Shown here: positions 55,111 through 63,469 of the stretch, piece by piece
Layout: the number at the start of each line of letters is the position of its first letter
Numbering within the stretch: the stretch's first letter is position 1
Origin: Ktedonobacter racemifer DSM 44963
GTDB lineage: Bacteria > Chloroflexota > Ktedonobacteria > Ktedonobacterales > Ktedonobacteraceae
NCBI RefSeq assembly: GCF_000178855.1
Contig: NZ_ADVG01000001.1
Span: forward strand, 1,860,001-1,924,000
Length of the DNA: 64,000 nt
Reading direction: 5' to 3'
The notes under the pieces: generated by a model
Databases searched by the model: none
The model's input: the letters and a program-made list of their open reading frames with translations, nothing else
Told to the model about the DNA's origin: nothing
Made by a program: the position numbers and the translations under genes

Positions 55111-55689
55111 CTAACGCTGAAACAAGCACTCTTGCAGACAGGTATACTGCGCGCCGCCACGTGAGAGCTCGCTTTTCATGACGTGCAGGCTTGTAATCGT
55201 GTACGCCTCATTCGTGGTCAGTCCCTGTTGCTTGCTCTGTAACAAGTCTTGCAAGTCCTGCTGTGCAACAAGGTCAAGGGGCGCCTTGACACGCGCTAGC
55301 GTCAAGTGGGGCGAGAAGGGCCGCCGTTCCACTTCAAAGCGCCGCGCACGAAGTTCGCGGTTCAGCGCCCGGTAGACGCGCTCAAGTTTGCCCGTTGGCT
55401 CCTCAATCCCCATCCAGATGACGCGGGGAGCGTGAGGGGGACCAAAGGCCCCTAATTGCGTCAGACGGTAACTGAATGGTACTGCCTGCTGGGCGGCTTC
55501 CTGGGCGGCCTCAATCGCCTTCTCCAGGCGCTCGTCATCAAGCTCTCCCAGGAAGGCTAAGGTCAGGTGGATGCTCTCGGGATTGACCCAGCGAATGCTG
55601 GGAAAAGACAGCGCCACCTGCTGGATTACTTCCGACAGGTGGCGCTGCTGAGCATCATTCATTTCCAGAGCGATAAATGTTCTTGTCAT
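55111..55689 (-). CDS. thpR: RNA 2',3'-cyclic phosphodiesterase (2H family, ThpR)
   Basis: 192 aa. Two HxTx motifs characteristic of 2H phosphoesterases: SIHLTLAFLGEL and SPHLTLARVKAP. It begins MTRTFIALEMND. The family opens 2',3'-cyclic phosphate RNA ends. It is convergent with the MFS gene. A diverged copy of the first nine codons is found on the far side of the tnpB pair at 60943-60969, see that entry. Confidence 0.92.
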   Translation of the reverse strand: MTRTFIALEMNDAQQRHLSEVIQQVALSFPSIRWVNPESIHLTLAFLGELDDERLEKAIEAAQEAAQQAVPFSYRLTQLGAFGPPHAPRVIWMGIEEPTGKLERVYRALNRELRARRFEVERRPFSPHLTLARVKAPLDLVAQQDLQDLLQSKQQGLTTNEAYTITSLHVMKSELSRGGAQYTCLQECLFQR

Positions 55690-55907
55690 GTTGTTCTATT
55701 GCCTTCAAAGTTGATTGAAACTGTTTGATAACTTTAGAAACAGCCTCTTCTTGCATGTCAAGCACATAAGCATCTTCTACTGCTCCAATTAATGTAGTAA
55801 AACATATGCACGCATAGCTCTACCACACCTTTCGTTGTTCCTGCTTCGTTCCCAGTTGCGCTCACACCGCAATGTGAGCCGTCTTACACCAAGTCCACAG
55901 GCACGTT

Positions 55908-57062
55908 TCACGTCGCGTCCGAGCCAGTACCGCCGACGGCTTGATCAATGAGCCCGATCAAGCGAAGGGCTTCATTCAAGATATTCAGACTTGCGTTATG
56001 ATCGCGGTCCTGCGCGCACTGATAATAGGGGCATGATGGATTCTGGCAGGCCAAGGTGCGATCGTTCAGCGTCATCGCTTCCCATTTCCACCCACAGCAG
56101 TGGCAGGTCTTACTCGAAGGGAAGAAGCGTCCTACCTTGATTACCTGTCCACCGCGCTGCCCGACTTTGCTGAGAAGCAGGTTCAACAGTTTGCCTAGCC
56201 CAGCATCGGAGAACGAGCGAGCTAACCGCCGATTCTTGAGCAACCCCTTGAGGTTGAGATCCTCGATGCCAATGATCCCATAACAGTTGGCAAGCTGGGT
56301 CGTGAGCTTGTGGAGCACATCATCACGCAGACAGGTCACTTTATAGTGGAGTCGTGCCACCTGTCTGCGAGCTTTCTCTCGATTTTTTGAGCCGAGTTTG
56401 CGACGATGGAGCCGCTTGTTCGCCTGACGAAGTTTCTTGAGCGCGGTTTTGAGGAAGGCTTGGTTCTCGACCTTCTCTCCTGTGCTCAAGGTGGCCAGTC
56501 GGTTCAGCCCCACGTCGATGCCAACAGCGGCTGGTTTCTTCACTGGGACAGGGTCGGGGAGTTCGACCTGAATGGAGACAAACCACCAGTCTGCTGTTTT
56601 GGTGATGCGCGCACCTGTCACGTTGCCCACAAAACGCAACGTCTCTGCCATATTCACCCAGCCGAGCTTGGGGATCCAGATCCGATGATCTCCAAGCTCG
56701 AATTGATCGTTGGCGAGATAAAAGCTCGGTTTGCTTTTCTTCTTGCTCTTGAATGTGGGCCGACCGGTCTTTTTTCCCTGTTTCAAGCCGTCAAAATAAG
56801 CGGCCCAGGCTTTTGCCAGATCGAGGAAGGGTTGATCAGAGGCATTCTTGGTGACCTCCCACGTCCAGGGATACTGCGCTCTCCGGATCTCATTAAACTG
56901 CTTCTTGAGCTTGAAGGCGGTAGGTTTTTCGCCAGCCTCGTATTGCCGATTCCACTCAGCGAGTGCCCAGTTCCAAACGAAGCGCGAGGTGCCTGCAACT
57001 TTGGCAAAATAGGTTTTTTGCTCCTCTGTAGGATGAAGGCGTATTTTGTGGGCTTTGATCAT
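55908..57062 (-). CDS. tnpB: TnpB RNA-guided nuclease (intact)
   Basis: 384-aa TnpB, apparently complete. N-terminal helices (IKAHKIRLHPTEEQKTYF, GTSRFVWNWALAEWNRQY), then RuvC-like motifs: Asp in AVGIDVGLNRLATL, Glu in GIIGIEDLNLKG, zinc finger CHCCGWKW and CQNPSC, and the last Asp in CAQDRDHNASLNI. No TnpA is adjacent. Its guide-RNA region would be the 3' end of the gene plus the hairpin CTCACA...TGTGAG near 55860-55880. It is divergent from the second tnpB. Confidence 0.92.
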   Translation of the reverse strand: MIKAHKIRLHPTEEQKTYFAKVAGTSRFVWNWALAEWNRQYEAGEKPTAFKLKKQFNEIRRAQYPWTWEVTKNASDQPFLDLAKAWAAYFDGLKQGKKTGRPTFKSKKKSKPSFYLANDQFELGDHRIWIPKLGWVNMAETLRFVGNVTGARITKTADWWFVSIQVELPDPVPVKKPAAVGIDVGLNRLATLSTGEKVENQAFLKTALKKLRQANKRLHRRKLGSKNREKARRQVARLHYKVTCLRDDVLHKLTTQLANCYGIIGIEDLNLKGLLKNRRLARSFSDAGLGKLLNLLLSKVGQRGGQVIKVGRFFPSSKTCHCCGWKWEAMTLNDRTLACQNPSCPYYQCAQDRDHNASLNILNEALRLIGLIDQAVGGTGSDAT

Positions 57063-58374
57063 CCTGATCTTCCCTTTCCAACACGGCCGCTCGCTTCTAT
57101 CACATTCCTGTATTCTGCAAGAGAATGGCTATTCTTCGTTCCTACATTTTAATGCATTCTCATCGCTTTTTCAATACTGTTCCAAACTGAACTTCGCACA
57201 CACTATCATCTTCCCTCCCAGCTCGCCTGTAGTGTGGAACGGCAAGTGGCAGCAACCTACAAGGGGCTGTGGACGAAGCTCAAGAAGAATATTGAGCATC
57301 GCCGTGCGAAAATCACCAAGAAACGCTTCAAGGGCTTAGACCAGCCTCCGCACTACACATCTCCGACCATGCAATATACCTATGAGCGCGATTACACGTT
57401 TCAGAGAGACAGCCAAGTCAGTCTCGGGACACTTAATGGACGGATCAGCGTGGCCTACCAGGGGTACAACAAGCACATCGCGCTCATTCGAGAGGGAGCC
57501 AGGATCGGGGATGCAAAACTCTGGTATGACCAACCAAAGAAGCAGCTCTACCTGCTCGTCTCCCTCTCTCTTGAGGTGTCTGATCCCATTCCTGCACAGC
57601 TACAAGAGGTCGTGGGAGTGGATGTGGGCATTCGTTACCTGGCTGTCACGTCCACCTCCACAGGCAAAGCCAGCTTTCATCCAGGCAAACGAGTTCGACA
57701 CAAAGCTAACCACTACGCACGATTACGCAAACGCTTGCAGCAGAAAGGCACTCGTGGCGCGAAACGTCGCTTGAGACGCATCGGGCAACGAGAGAGACGG
57801 TTAAAAATGCAAGCCAATCACACCCTTGCCAAACAGATCGTCCAACAGCACCCACACACGCTTCTTGGACTGGAAAACCTGACGGATATCCGAGAGCGCA
57901 CCAAACGCCGCAAGCGCAGACGCAAGAAGAATGGCAAAGGCTATGAACCTGTGTCTGCAAAGGCATGTAAAGCCAATCGAGTCTACTCGCAATGATCCTT
58001 TGCCGAACTGCATGTGCTTCTGAGCTACAAGACCGCGCTTGGCGGGTCACTCGCTGTCAAGGTGGATGCCGATTACACCTCACAGGCATGCCCCATGTGT
58101 GGGCATACGTCCGAGAAGAACCGCCCGCAGAAAGGGTTGCTGTTCGTGTGTCAGCAGTGTCAGTACTGCCTACACGCTGATCTTGTTGGCGCGAGAAATA
58201 TCACGATGAGAACGCTCCTGGTTCGGCAAGACTGGATCAGGACGGGATGTTTGTGTGCGCCCAGAGAGGCGCAGTGAACTCTGCCGTCAGAGGACGGTGC
58301 CACTGAAGCGAAGTGGCTAAAACAGCACCTTACCTTCTCCCGAAAGGACAGAGGGGACAATAGCATGGTGCCAA

Positions 58375-59018
58375 GTGCGCCCAAAGAGGCGCGTGATTTT
58401 CTGCTGTGCGAGAGCACAGCCTCACTCAGGCGGGGTGAGTAAAGCAGCACCTTACTTCTGATCCGAAAGGTTCAGGGGGACTGTAGCATGGTTGCGTCAA
58501 AGTCCGTTGAAGCCTGAGTACCACAGGCCAGACGACGGGCAGCTAGGCCGTACATGGTCAAGGCATGATTGCCTGAATCCTAGTCGTGGTGGAACCCATG
58601 CGTCCCGTGGGAACGGTATGATCGCCCACGTCTGATGAGAGTGATGAATTTTGGCAGCGTTACTCTCGCCTGCATCAGAACCAGCCCTTAGGGAAAGGGA
58701 AACGGCGTACAGGAGGCCTAACTACGGAGCGAAAGTCACGCATAACTTGGGGATCGCCTAAAATCCGCGAGGATCAAGGTGACAGAGCGGCAATAGTAAT
58801 CGGCGAATGGGAGATCCATTTACATGGTGAAGTGCCGCAGGAGGCCAAACTCTGAAAGCGGGGGTTGACTCGGATGAGTTATTAGACCATCGCGGGAGTT
58901 GCATTGAAAAGATGTAGGCCTCTGGAGAGCCTGGTGCATGGAAAGCGTGCATGCCATGGTTCGGAGGAGGGCGGTTGGGAACGTGCCTGAAAGGTAACGC
59001 ACTGGCCGCCTATCCTAT
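58375..59018 (+). ncRNA. Group II intron B (inner, ORF-less)
   Basis: 644 nt. The 5' end GTGCGCCCAAAGAGGCG is almost the same as that of intron A. Domain V is at 58927-58962 (GAGCCTGGTGC, GAAA loop, GCCATGGTTC) and the 3' end is CTATCCTAT. EBS1 TTGGCA at 58651-58656 (position 277 of the intron) complements the 5' flank TGCCAA at 58369-58374. Inserted about 120 nt into intron A. Confidence 0.9.
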
Positions 59019-59295
59019 AAAGGCCAATGACGTTTGAACGCTACAAACCAGAAGTTGGTCAGTTAGGTCGTATATGGCGAAGACTGGATTGTCTAAACCC
59101 AAGTCGTGGTGATGCTACCCCCATCCGCAGGCCCAATTAGCGTCGATGCCTGCTGTTCGATGCCGCAGAGGATGACAAACACTCCTGCGGAGCTTCCATC
59201 GAAACCAGCCTCTAGGGAAGAGGAAACGACGAGCGGGAACCTACGTACGAACCGAGTTCGCTGTGTAACCTGGGGATCGCCTACACGTCGCGAGA

Positions 59296-59951
59296 GTGCG
59301 CCGTGTCGCGCACGATGGTATCCCTAGCGCAGCTAGGAAGAACTAGGAGGAATGTTCTTGGGTCAACGGCTTACCTGATGGGGAAACTCAGAACGGGACC
59401 GCAGCATGCCGTTAACGCAGTGATCAACCGAAGACGTGTAAGGAGATGCGCTGCAAGACCCGCACGATATGGGTAAGGCTGTATTGCTTGAAATCCAATC
59501 TCCAATCGGGACGACGTTTCCCCGTCGATACCACGTCTGATATCGATGCCACAGTGTGTAACAGGTTAGTCTCGCGCCTGATACAACCTCTTCTCTGTGG
59601 GCGGTGACCGATGAGGTCAAGTAAGGAGATGAGTGGATGCCCTACGTCGGTGGCTAGAACGTACCATCGTGACGAAACGCGGGATCGCCTTCCTTTCGAG
59701 AGGAAGTTGGCGACGGAGGACCGGTAGTAGTCGTGAGAGTCATGCCTCACCAGGGAACGTGGGAAGGCCACGTGCAAGGCGAAGCGGTCCAGGTAGACAG
59801 CTTTCCAGGGGGAAGCGCACGTGATGTGCATTGGCTGAACTGGAGGGAAGCTGCTACTGGAGAGCCACGTGCTGCGGAAACGGGCATGCGTGGTTCGGGA
59901 AGGGGCGGATGAAAACGTACCGCAAGGCAACGCGTCAGCCGCCTACTTCAC
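59296..59951 (+). ncRNA. Group II intron C (inner, ORF-less)
   Basis: 656 nt. The 5' end is GTGCGCC, domain V is at 59862-59896 (GAGCCACGTGC, GAAA loop, GCGTGGTTC), and the 3' end is CTACTTCAC. EBS1 TCTCGCG at 59570-59576 (position 275) complements the 5' flank CGCGAGA at 59289-59295. It interrupts intron A at a point corresponding to the segment after GGGGATCGCC in the other introns. Confidence 0.88.
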
Positions 59952-59977
59952 CGCAGGGCGACGGAGGAGTCGTAGTA

Positions 59978-60628
59978 GTGCGCCTTTGTGCCACAAATGT
60001 CTCTCTTACCCGTCGGGGTAAGCTCACTAGAGCAAGGTGAGTAACACAGCGACTTATTCGCCCACGTAAGTGGACGGAGATACCTTCAACCGAAAGGACT
60101 GAAGGGAAAGTAGCATGTCGTGTAAAATGCTGGTGAAGCTCCAGTCCCAGGAGCCAGAGGGAAGTCAAGCGAAGCTGTATAAGGTGAAGTCTTGATTGGC
60201 TGAATCCAAGTCATGGCGGAAAAACGCCAGCCCACAGGAGAAGGGACTATCGCCTGTGTTCAACGTGCAGGGGAACGGTACTACTTCCCCTGCAAGCTCT
60301 CGTTGGAGCCAGCCTGCAAGGAGCAGGAAGTGACGAAATGGGCACCTACGTACAGACTGAGACATTTGGAGGAACTGAGGGATCGCCTAAACGCTGTAAA
60401 GCGCAAGGTGACGGAGCGACCATACGAGTCGGATTTTATCTGACAAAGGGTCGCAGGAGGCCAGACTCAAAAGTAGCGGTTGACATGGATGTGTCAAAAG
60501 ACCGCTGTGGGAGTCGTGTTGAAAAGACACTGGCCTCTGGAGAGCGTAGTGCATCGAAAGGTGCATGCTGCGTTCGGAGGGGAGGGGTTGGTGCTCCTGA
60601 ATCATCAGGACCCGGCCTCTTACCCTAC
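59978..60628 (+). ncRNA. Group II intron D (inner, ORF-less)
   Basis: 651 nt, starting only 26 nt after intron C ends. The 5' end is GTGCGCC, domain V is at 60542-60575 (GAGCGTAGTGC, GAAA loop, GCTGCGTTC), and the 3' end is TTACCCTAC. EBS1 TACTAC at 60279-60284 (position 302), in a hairpin loop closed by TGCAGGGGA/TTCCCCTGCA, complements the 5' flank GTAGTA at 59972-59977. Confidence 0.88.
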
Positions 60629-60942
60629 CCCAAACGCTCACCGTAATGGGTGAGACACGGGGAAGGACTCCAGAGAGACTGGAAACTTGAAAAAGGTGCT
60701 CTTGGCGAGCCGTGTGCATGGAAAGCGTGCAAGCACGGTTCTGTGGGGGACCGTTGGAAAAGGATCTTATTTCGTTGTGAACGTGCAACGGATGAGGCAC
60801 CTCGCTGGCGGTCTACCCTACCAATCGTCCCTGATGCCTCGGACCGTGAGGCCAAAGCAGCGCGCCTGCAAAGGTACGCTGAATTGCGGTGGAGTCCAGA
60901 GGTAAACAAAACACCTCCGATCTCTGACCGGAGGTGATTGAC

Positions 60943-60969
60943 TTCAAGGGCAATGAATGTTCTTGTCAT
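60943..60969 (-). pseudogene. Remnant of a second thpR start (nine codons)
   Basis: On the minus strand the sequence encodes MTRTFIALE, the same nine residues that open thpR at 55689, but with four synonymous differences. It then runs into the end of the split tnpB. The 15-bp string AATGTTCTTGTCATG is shared with 55676-55690. It looks like the start of a related thpR gene whose remainder was lost when the tnpB-bearing DNA arrived. Confidence 0.55.
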
Positions 60970-61049
60970 GCTTTCCTGACAATCTTCTTATGCGAAAACC
61001 AACGCCACTGTCGTGGCTAGCGCTTCGTGCTCAGGTTTCCGTATAGGCA

Positions 61050-62900
61050 CTATGCTGCAAACAACATCGAGTCTAGTTCAACACCGTCGATGGTCTCAAC
61101 CTGGATCAGGTGCTCTGAGATCTCGATCAACTTCTCTTTCTTCTCGCGCAGGATGTTGAGGGCCGTATCATAGGCCTGGTTGACCAGCATGGAGACCTCG
61201 GCGTCGATCTTGGCTGCGGTCTCAGCGCTAAACGGGTTTGTGCCATCGGCATCAGCCTTGAGCGCTACATTGCCCAGAGGCGTCATACCAAATTCACAGA
61301 CCATGCGCCGCGCGATACCGGTCACATACTCAATATCCTGGCTCGCACCGGTGGTGATATCACCGAAGATAACCTCTTCAGCGGCACGCCCACCCATGGC
61401 ACCTGCCATCTTAGCAAGCAATTCCGAACGGCGCAAGAGGTAGCGATCCTCGGCAGGGGCCTGGACCGTGATACCCAGGGCCATGCCACGAGCGATGGCG
61501 GAAACCTTCTGCACGGGATCCGCACCCGGGACCGAGCGCATAACGATGGCGTGTCCAACCTCGTGGTACGCGATGATGGATTTCTCAGCCTCGGTGATCA
61601 CACGGCTCTTGCGCTCAGGACCAGCCATCACACGCAGAATGGACTCATCAAGGTGAGGCTTCTGAATCTCGGTCAGGCCATTACGCGCGGCGAGAAGAGC
61701 GGCCTCGTTCAAGAGGTTCGCCAGGTCGGCACCAGAGAAGCCAGCGGTCTGGCGTGCCAGATCTTCCATCAAGACGCCCTGCGCCATAGGCTTGCCCTTG
61801 GCATGCACATTCAGGATCGCCAGGCGGCCACGAATGTCAGGCTTATCAAGCATCACACGACGGTCGAAGCGGCCAGGACGCAGCAGCGCGGGATCAAGCA
61901 CATCAGGGCGGTTCGTGGCGGCAATCACCACAATGTTGGTCTCTTTATCAAAGCCATCCATCTCAACAAGCAACTGGTTCAGGGTCTGCTCGCGCTCATC
62001 ATTGCCGGTCATACCTGAATTGGTGCGCTGGCGACCAACGGCGTCGATCTCGTCAATGAAGATGATACATGGAGAATGGTCTTTGGCCTCTTTGAAGAGG
62101 TCGCGCACACGCGCCGCACCTACACCGACAAACATCTCAACGAACTCAGAACCGCTGACGCTATAGAAAGAGACTCCGGCCTCGCCAGCAACCGCCCGCG
62201 AAATAAGCGTTTTACCTGTGCCTGGAGCACCAACCAGCAAGACGCCCTTCGGGGTACGCGCGCCCATCTGAGTAAAGCGGGCAGGATGCTTGAGGAATTC
62301 TACAATCTCTTGCAGTTCCATCTTGGCCTCTTCGACGCCAGCGACATCCTTGAAGAGGATCGACGGGCGGGACTCGCTAAAACGTTTCGCCTTTGAGCGC
62401 GCAAAGGGAGCCGCCTGACCACCCATACCACCACTGCGGCGCATGAAGAACACCATAGAACCAACAACCAGGAGAATCAACACCAGGGCCTCAAGTCCCT
62501 GCACCCACTGACCACTCTGCGGATCCTGGACATCAACCGTGACGCCATTTTGGGTAAAGAAAGGCGTGACAGGCTGGCCCTCTTCTTTGACCGCGTGGAT
62601 CTGTGTGCCATCGGCGGCTGTCGCGGTAACGTCATTGCCACTAAGCGAGACCGACTTCAGCTTATGCTGCTGCGCCATGGTCAATACAGCGCTAATCGGT
62701 TTCTCCTGGACGGTTGACGCACCAAAGCTAACACCAGCCAGGCGCGCTAACGCTACGCCTAACAAGATAATACCGACAACAATTAACGAACCCGCCAGGC
62801 TATAACGCAAGATGGCATTCTTCTTTCGTGCGGCCTTCTGGGCTGAATTTTGTGGGTTTGATTTTCTCATTTCGCGGTTATTTTTTGGAGGCATTTCCAT
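61050..62900 (-). CDS. ftsH: ATP-dependent zinc metalloprotease FtsH
   Basis: 616-aa membrane-anchored AAA+ protease. Two N-terminal membrane helices ([20 protein letters not shown] and [16 protein letters not shown]) flank a short extracytoplasmic domain. The AAA domain has Walker A GAPGTGKT, Walker [13 protein letters not shown], pore loop [13 protein letters not shown] and [23 protein letters not shown]. The zinc site is [10 protein letters not shown], with a downstream Asp in the helix [10 protein letters not shown] or nearby. The start at 62900 (MEMPPKNN) is likely; MRKSNPQ at 62870 is an alternative. It degrades misfolded membrane and regulatory proteins. Confidence 0.96.
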   Translation of the reverse strand: MEMPPKNNREMRKSNPQNSAQKAARKKNAILRYSLAGSLIVVGIILLGVALARLAGVSFGASTVQEKPISAVLTMAQQHKLKSVSLSGNDVTATAADGTQIHAVKEEGQPVTPFFTQNGVTVDVQDPQSGQWVQGLEALVLILLVVGSMVFFMRRSGGMGGQAAPFARSKAKRFSESRPSILFKDVAGVEEAKMELQEIVEFLKHPARFTQMGARTPKGVLLVGAPGTGKTLISRAVAGEAGVSFYSVSGSEFVEMFVGVGAARVRDLFKEAKDHSPCIIFIDEIDAVGRQRTNSGMTGNDEREQTLNQLLVEMDGFDKETNIVVIAATNRPDVLDPALLRPGRFDRRVMLDKPDIRGRLAILNVHAKGKPMAQGVLMEDLARQTAGFSGADLANLLNEAALLAARNGLTEIQKPHLDESILRVMAGPERKSRVITEAEKSIIAYHEVGHAIVMRSVPGADPVQKVSAIARGMALGITVQAPAEDRYLLRRSELLAKMAGAMGGRAAEEVIFGDITTGASQDIEYVTGIARRMVCEFGMTPLGNVALKADADGTNPFSAETAAKIDAEVSMLVNQAYDTALNILREKKEKLIEISEHLIQVETIDGVELDSMLFAA

Positions 62901-63469
62901 GCAGACGCTAGACCCTTCTATACTCTGTGATTGACGCTGTGATCGCTGTGCTTACTGTGCTTACTAAATGGGCTAAAAAACTACCAAAACTATCTAACGC
63001 CGGAATCGGACGTATCTCTTTATATCAATTTGTCGCTAGTATAACTTATAAGAATTTGTTTAGCAAGGTGAAGAAACACTTAGAAATCTTAGAATTATTA
63101 GAAAACAAAACTAGATTCCCATCATATACGCTTGCGCTAGCGACAATTGGAGAGTTTCTGTTTCTTCATTCTTCTCTGCGTATCGTTGGTACCGAAGTAC
63201 TATACACATTCGCCCGGAAAAATGCGAAGATTTAGGCAACGTTGCCAAAAGAGCGCCACATTCCAAATATAGTGCGGCTCCTGATCCGGAAACCGTTACT
63301 TGATGCGCCTTATGGTTGCACACGCACTTTTGCATCTTCATCGATGGCACAGAGACCGTTCAAGCATATGCACTGCTGCTCGCTTCTTGTAGCGGACATA
63401 TGCGCTTGCTTAACGTCTCTTACCATATATTCTCGGCATGCTCAATTTGTTTCTACAAAGGAGTATTCA
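62901..63469. other. Divergent intergenic region, AT-rich, no supported gene
   Basis: About 570 bp between ftsH and an MFS gene. One short plus-strand frame (62927-63235) has no domain, no ribosome site and an AT-rich, non-coding look. Promoters for both flanking genes must be here but no clear box pair is evident. AAAGGAG at 63457-63463 is the ribosome site of the next gene. Confidence 0.5.

Larger units (their letters stand above)
58255..60821 (+). ncRNA. Group II intron A (outer, ORF-less), interrupted by introns B, C and D
   Basis: Four pieces, 58255-58374, 59019-59295, 59952-59977 and 60629-60821, add to about 616 nt. The 5' end is GTGCGCCC and the 3' end CTACCCTAC. Domain V is at 60707-60741 (GAGCCGTGTGC, GAAA loop, GCACGGTTC). 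EBS1 ACAAAC at 59175-59180 complements IBS1 GTTTGT at 58249-58254, which sets the splice site. Alignment of the joined pieces with B, C and D is continuous across every gap. No reverse transcriptase ORF is present. Splicing would join the tnpB exons. Confidence 0.9.
57153..60937 (+). pseudogene. tnpB split by a nested group II intron (exons 57153-58254 and 60822-60937)
   Basis: Exon 1 holds LPSQLACSVERQVAATYK, RuvC Asp in VVGVDVGIRYLAV, Glu in LLGLENLTDIRER, zinc finger CPMCGH/CQQCQY and HADLVGARN. Exon 2 holds the typical C terminus PDASDREAKAARLQRYAELR. Joining base 58254 to 60822 creates codon TCA in frame and restores RTGCLS-IVPDASD. The gene has other damage: no proper start or N terminus (open only from 57153; a GTG exists at 57234), and TGA at 57993-57995 where relatives have Trp (YSQ-W-SFAEL). 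It is therefore probably a relic as a protein, though the 3' part could still give a guide RNA. Confidence 0.88.

Noticed and set aside
57993..57995. In-frame TGA in tnpB as a possible recoded tryptophan or selenocysteine
   Set aside because: No other gene in the window uses internal TGA, TGA is used as a normal stop elsewhere (for example ruvA and tnpB exon 2), no SECIS-like hairpin is evident, and the gene lacks its N terminus. A nonsense mutation is simpler.
58255..60821. The repeated stems as a riboswitch array or a tandem repeat locus
   Set aside because: Units are not tandem: one is split by the others, and each has intron-specific ends, domain V and EBS1-IBS1 pairing. In addition, the flanking tnpB frame is restored by removal.
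60625..60969. Minus-strand open frame starting MTRTFIALE and running through the intron region
   Set aside because: Only the first nine codons resemble thpR; the remainder is antisense to tnpB exon 2 and to group II intron RNA.
62927..63235. 102-codon frame in the ftsH-MFS gap
   Set aside because: No ribosome site or domain, AT-rich intergenic composition, and its translation shows no clear membrane or globular pattern.
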